A stretch of 29,943 nt of DNA from Hyphomicrobiales bacterium (GTDB lineage: Bacteria; Pseudomonadota; Alphaproteobacteria; Rhizobiales; Beijerinckiaceae). The stretch spans positions 1-29,943 of the forward strand of contig JAQGKM010000090.1 in assembly GCA_028290125.1 (NCBI GenBank), given 5' to 3'. How positions within the stretch are numbered: position 1 is the stretch's first letter; every line of letters starts with the position of its first letter. The notes under the pieces were generated by a model. It did no database searches and was not told the DNA's origin. It was given only the letters and a program-made list of their open reading frames with translations. Both the position numbers and the translations under genes were made by a program. Of this stretch, positions 29,312 through 29,943 are shown in pieces.

Positions 29312-29943
29312 GCCGCGCACCGCGCATCGCCATGCTGACGCATTCCACCAATCCGCGTGGCGGCGTCGTTCACGCCATGCAGGTGTCGGAGGCGCTGTTG
29401 CGGCTCGGCGCCGCCGTGACGCTGTTTGCGCCCGACGCGCGCGGCGACGGCTTCTTTCGCACCCCGCTCTGCGCAGCCGATCCCTTTCCGGTCGCCCCCG
29501 CGGCCCGGGGCATGACCGACATGGTCGAGCAAAGGATCGCCGATTACGTGCAGCACTTCGAAGACCCTGCGCTGCAGGACTTTGACGTCTACCACGCGCA
29601 TGACGGCATTTCCGGCAATGCGCTGGCGACGCTCGCCACACGCGGACTCATCCCGGGCTTTCTGCGCACCGTGCACCACCTCGACGCGTTCGAGGATCAA
29701 CGTCTCGAAGCGCTGCAGACGCGGTCCATCCTCGCCGCCGAAAGATGTCTCGCGGTCAGTCCCTATTGGGCGGAAAGACTGAACGAGAAATGGGGGCTCG
29801 ACGTCGGCCTCTCGGGGAACGGCGTCGATGCGACGCGTTTTGCGCCGCGCACGACATGGAATGACGCCGCGCAGGCGAAAGCCCTGCGCGAACGGCTCGA
29901 CCTCGACGACGGGCCGGTGTTTCTCTCCGTCGGCGGCGTCGAA
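29308..29943 (+). CDS. Glycosyltransferase, MSMEG_0565 family (5' part, runs off the window)
   Basis: The first 212 residues of a GT4-type glycosyltransferase; the frame is open to the last base. The N-terminus RIAMLTHSTNPRGGVVHAMQVSEALLRLGAAVTLFAP is the family's nucleotide-proximal Rossmann half with the GG turn that contacts the acceptor/donor. FDVYHAHDGISGNALATL and RTVHHLDAFEDQRLEALQTRS (split here only for length) are typical of this group, and the window ends at VFLSVGGVE, the beginning of the donor domain, which normally continues with PRKN. The ATG overlaps the previous stop (ATGA). In other Nit1C clusters an MSMEG_0569-type flavin-dependent oxidoreductase comes next or lies nearby; it would be beyond this window. 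Confidence 0.93.
   Translation, partial: MSRAPRIAMLTHSTNPRGGVVHAMQVSEALLRLGAAVTLFAPDARGDGFFRTPLCAADPFPVAPAARGMTDMVEQRIADYVQHFEDPALQDFDVYHAHDGISGNALATLATRGLIPGFLRTVHHLDAFEDQRLEALQTRSILAAERCLAVSPYWAERLNEKWGLDVGLSGNGVDATRFAPRTTWNDAAQAKALRERLDLDDGPVFLSVGGVE

Overview
The window is high-GC DNA with dense, short-spaced genes. Gene families and regulatory motifs (an allantoin-type ureide pathway, a CtrA box, a HisKA_2-like kinase, Rhizobiales-style intergenic palindromes, orphan TctC-type binding proteins) point to an alphaproteobacterium, most likely of the order Hyphomicrobiales (Rhizobiales). No genus can be named from the sequence alone. No rRNA, tRNA, CRISPR array, transposase or phage gene was seen.

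Layout. Positions 1-2265 hold the end of a nitrate/sulfonate/thiamine-precursor-type ABC importer: ATPase tail, permease and binding protein. They are closed by a 10-bp-stem hairpin. Positions 2384-6220 hold a membrane glycosyltransferase of the ArnT/PMT type with an extra N-terminal membrane domain, convergent with zero gap to a soluble GT4 glycosyltransferase. A secreted GDA1/CD39 apyrase (TTG start) follows, convergent with an ABC-F ATPase; their ends are linked by a 19-bp tandem duplication. Positions 9375-12044 form a small operon: TctC-type binding protein, 2-hydroxyacid dehydrogenase-like protein and CMD-like protein. It ends in an inverted pair of palindromic elements. Positions 12220-15281 are a purine/ureide module: an NCS2 permease divergent from ureidoglycolate lyase (allA) and ureidoglycine aminohydrolase (allE).

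Positions 15336-17605 hold a Crp/Fnr regulator, a soluble histidine kinase and a PsiF-like secreted protein on the minus strand, with a small conserved orphan gene diverging from them. Positions 17652-19186 hold a Cys-rich flavodoxin-like protein divergent from an XRE regulator, with a perfect 18-base palindrome between them. Positions 19292-22693 hold a secreted protein built of about sixteen D-V-x-[VLI]-G-[VI]-L-N-S-G repeats, convergent with an outer-membrane beta-barrel. Their promoters share a 14-base motif in the same orientation, and the barrel gene also has a full CtrA box. A PAS protein and a MocR-type regulator follow.

Positions 25179 to the window end are the conserved Nit1C cluster: MSMEG_0572/Sll0783 protein, nitrilase, radical SAM protein, GNAT acetyltransferase, AIR-synthase-like protein and glycosyltransferase, the last cut by the window edge. 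The genes overlap or nearly touch. A textbook sigma-54 promoter (TGGCAC-N5-TTGCA) sits 53-68 bases before the first start codon, with an 8-bp-arm inverted repeat about 120-145 bases upstream of the predicted transcription start. This is the most interesting part of the window: a cluster whose end product is not established, apparently under nitrogen-type (RpoN) control.
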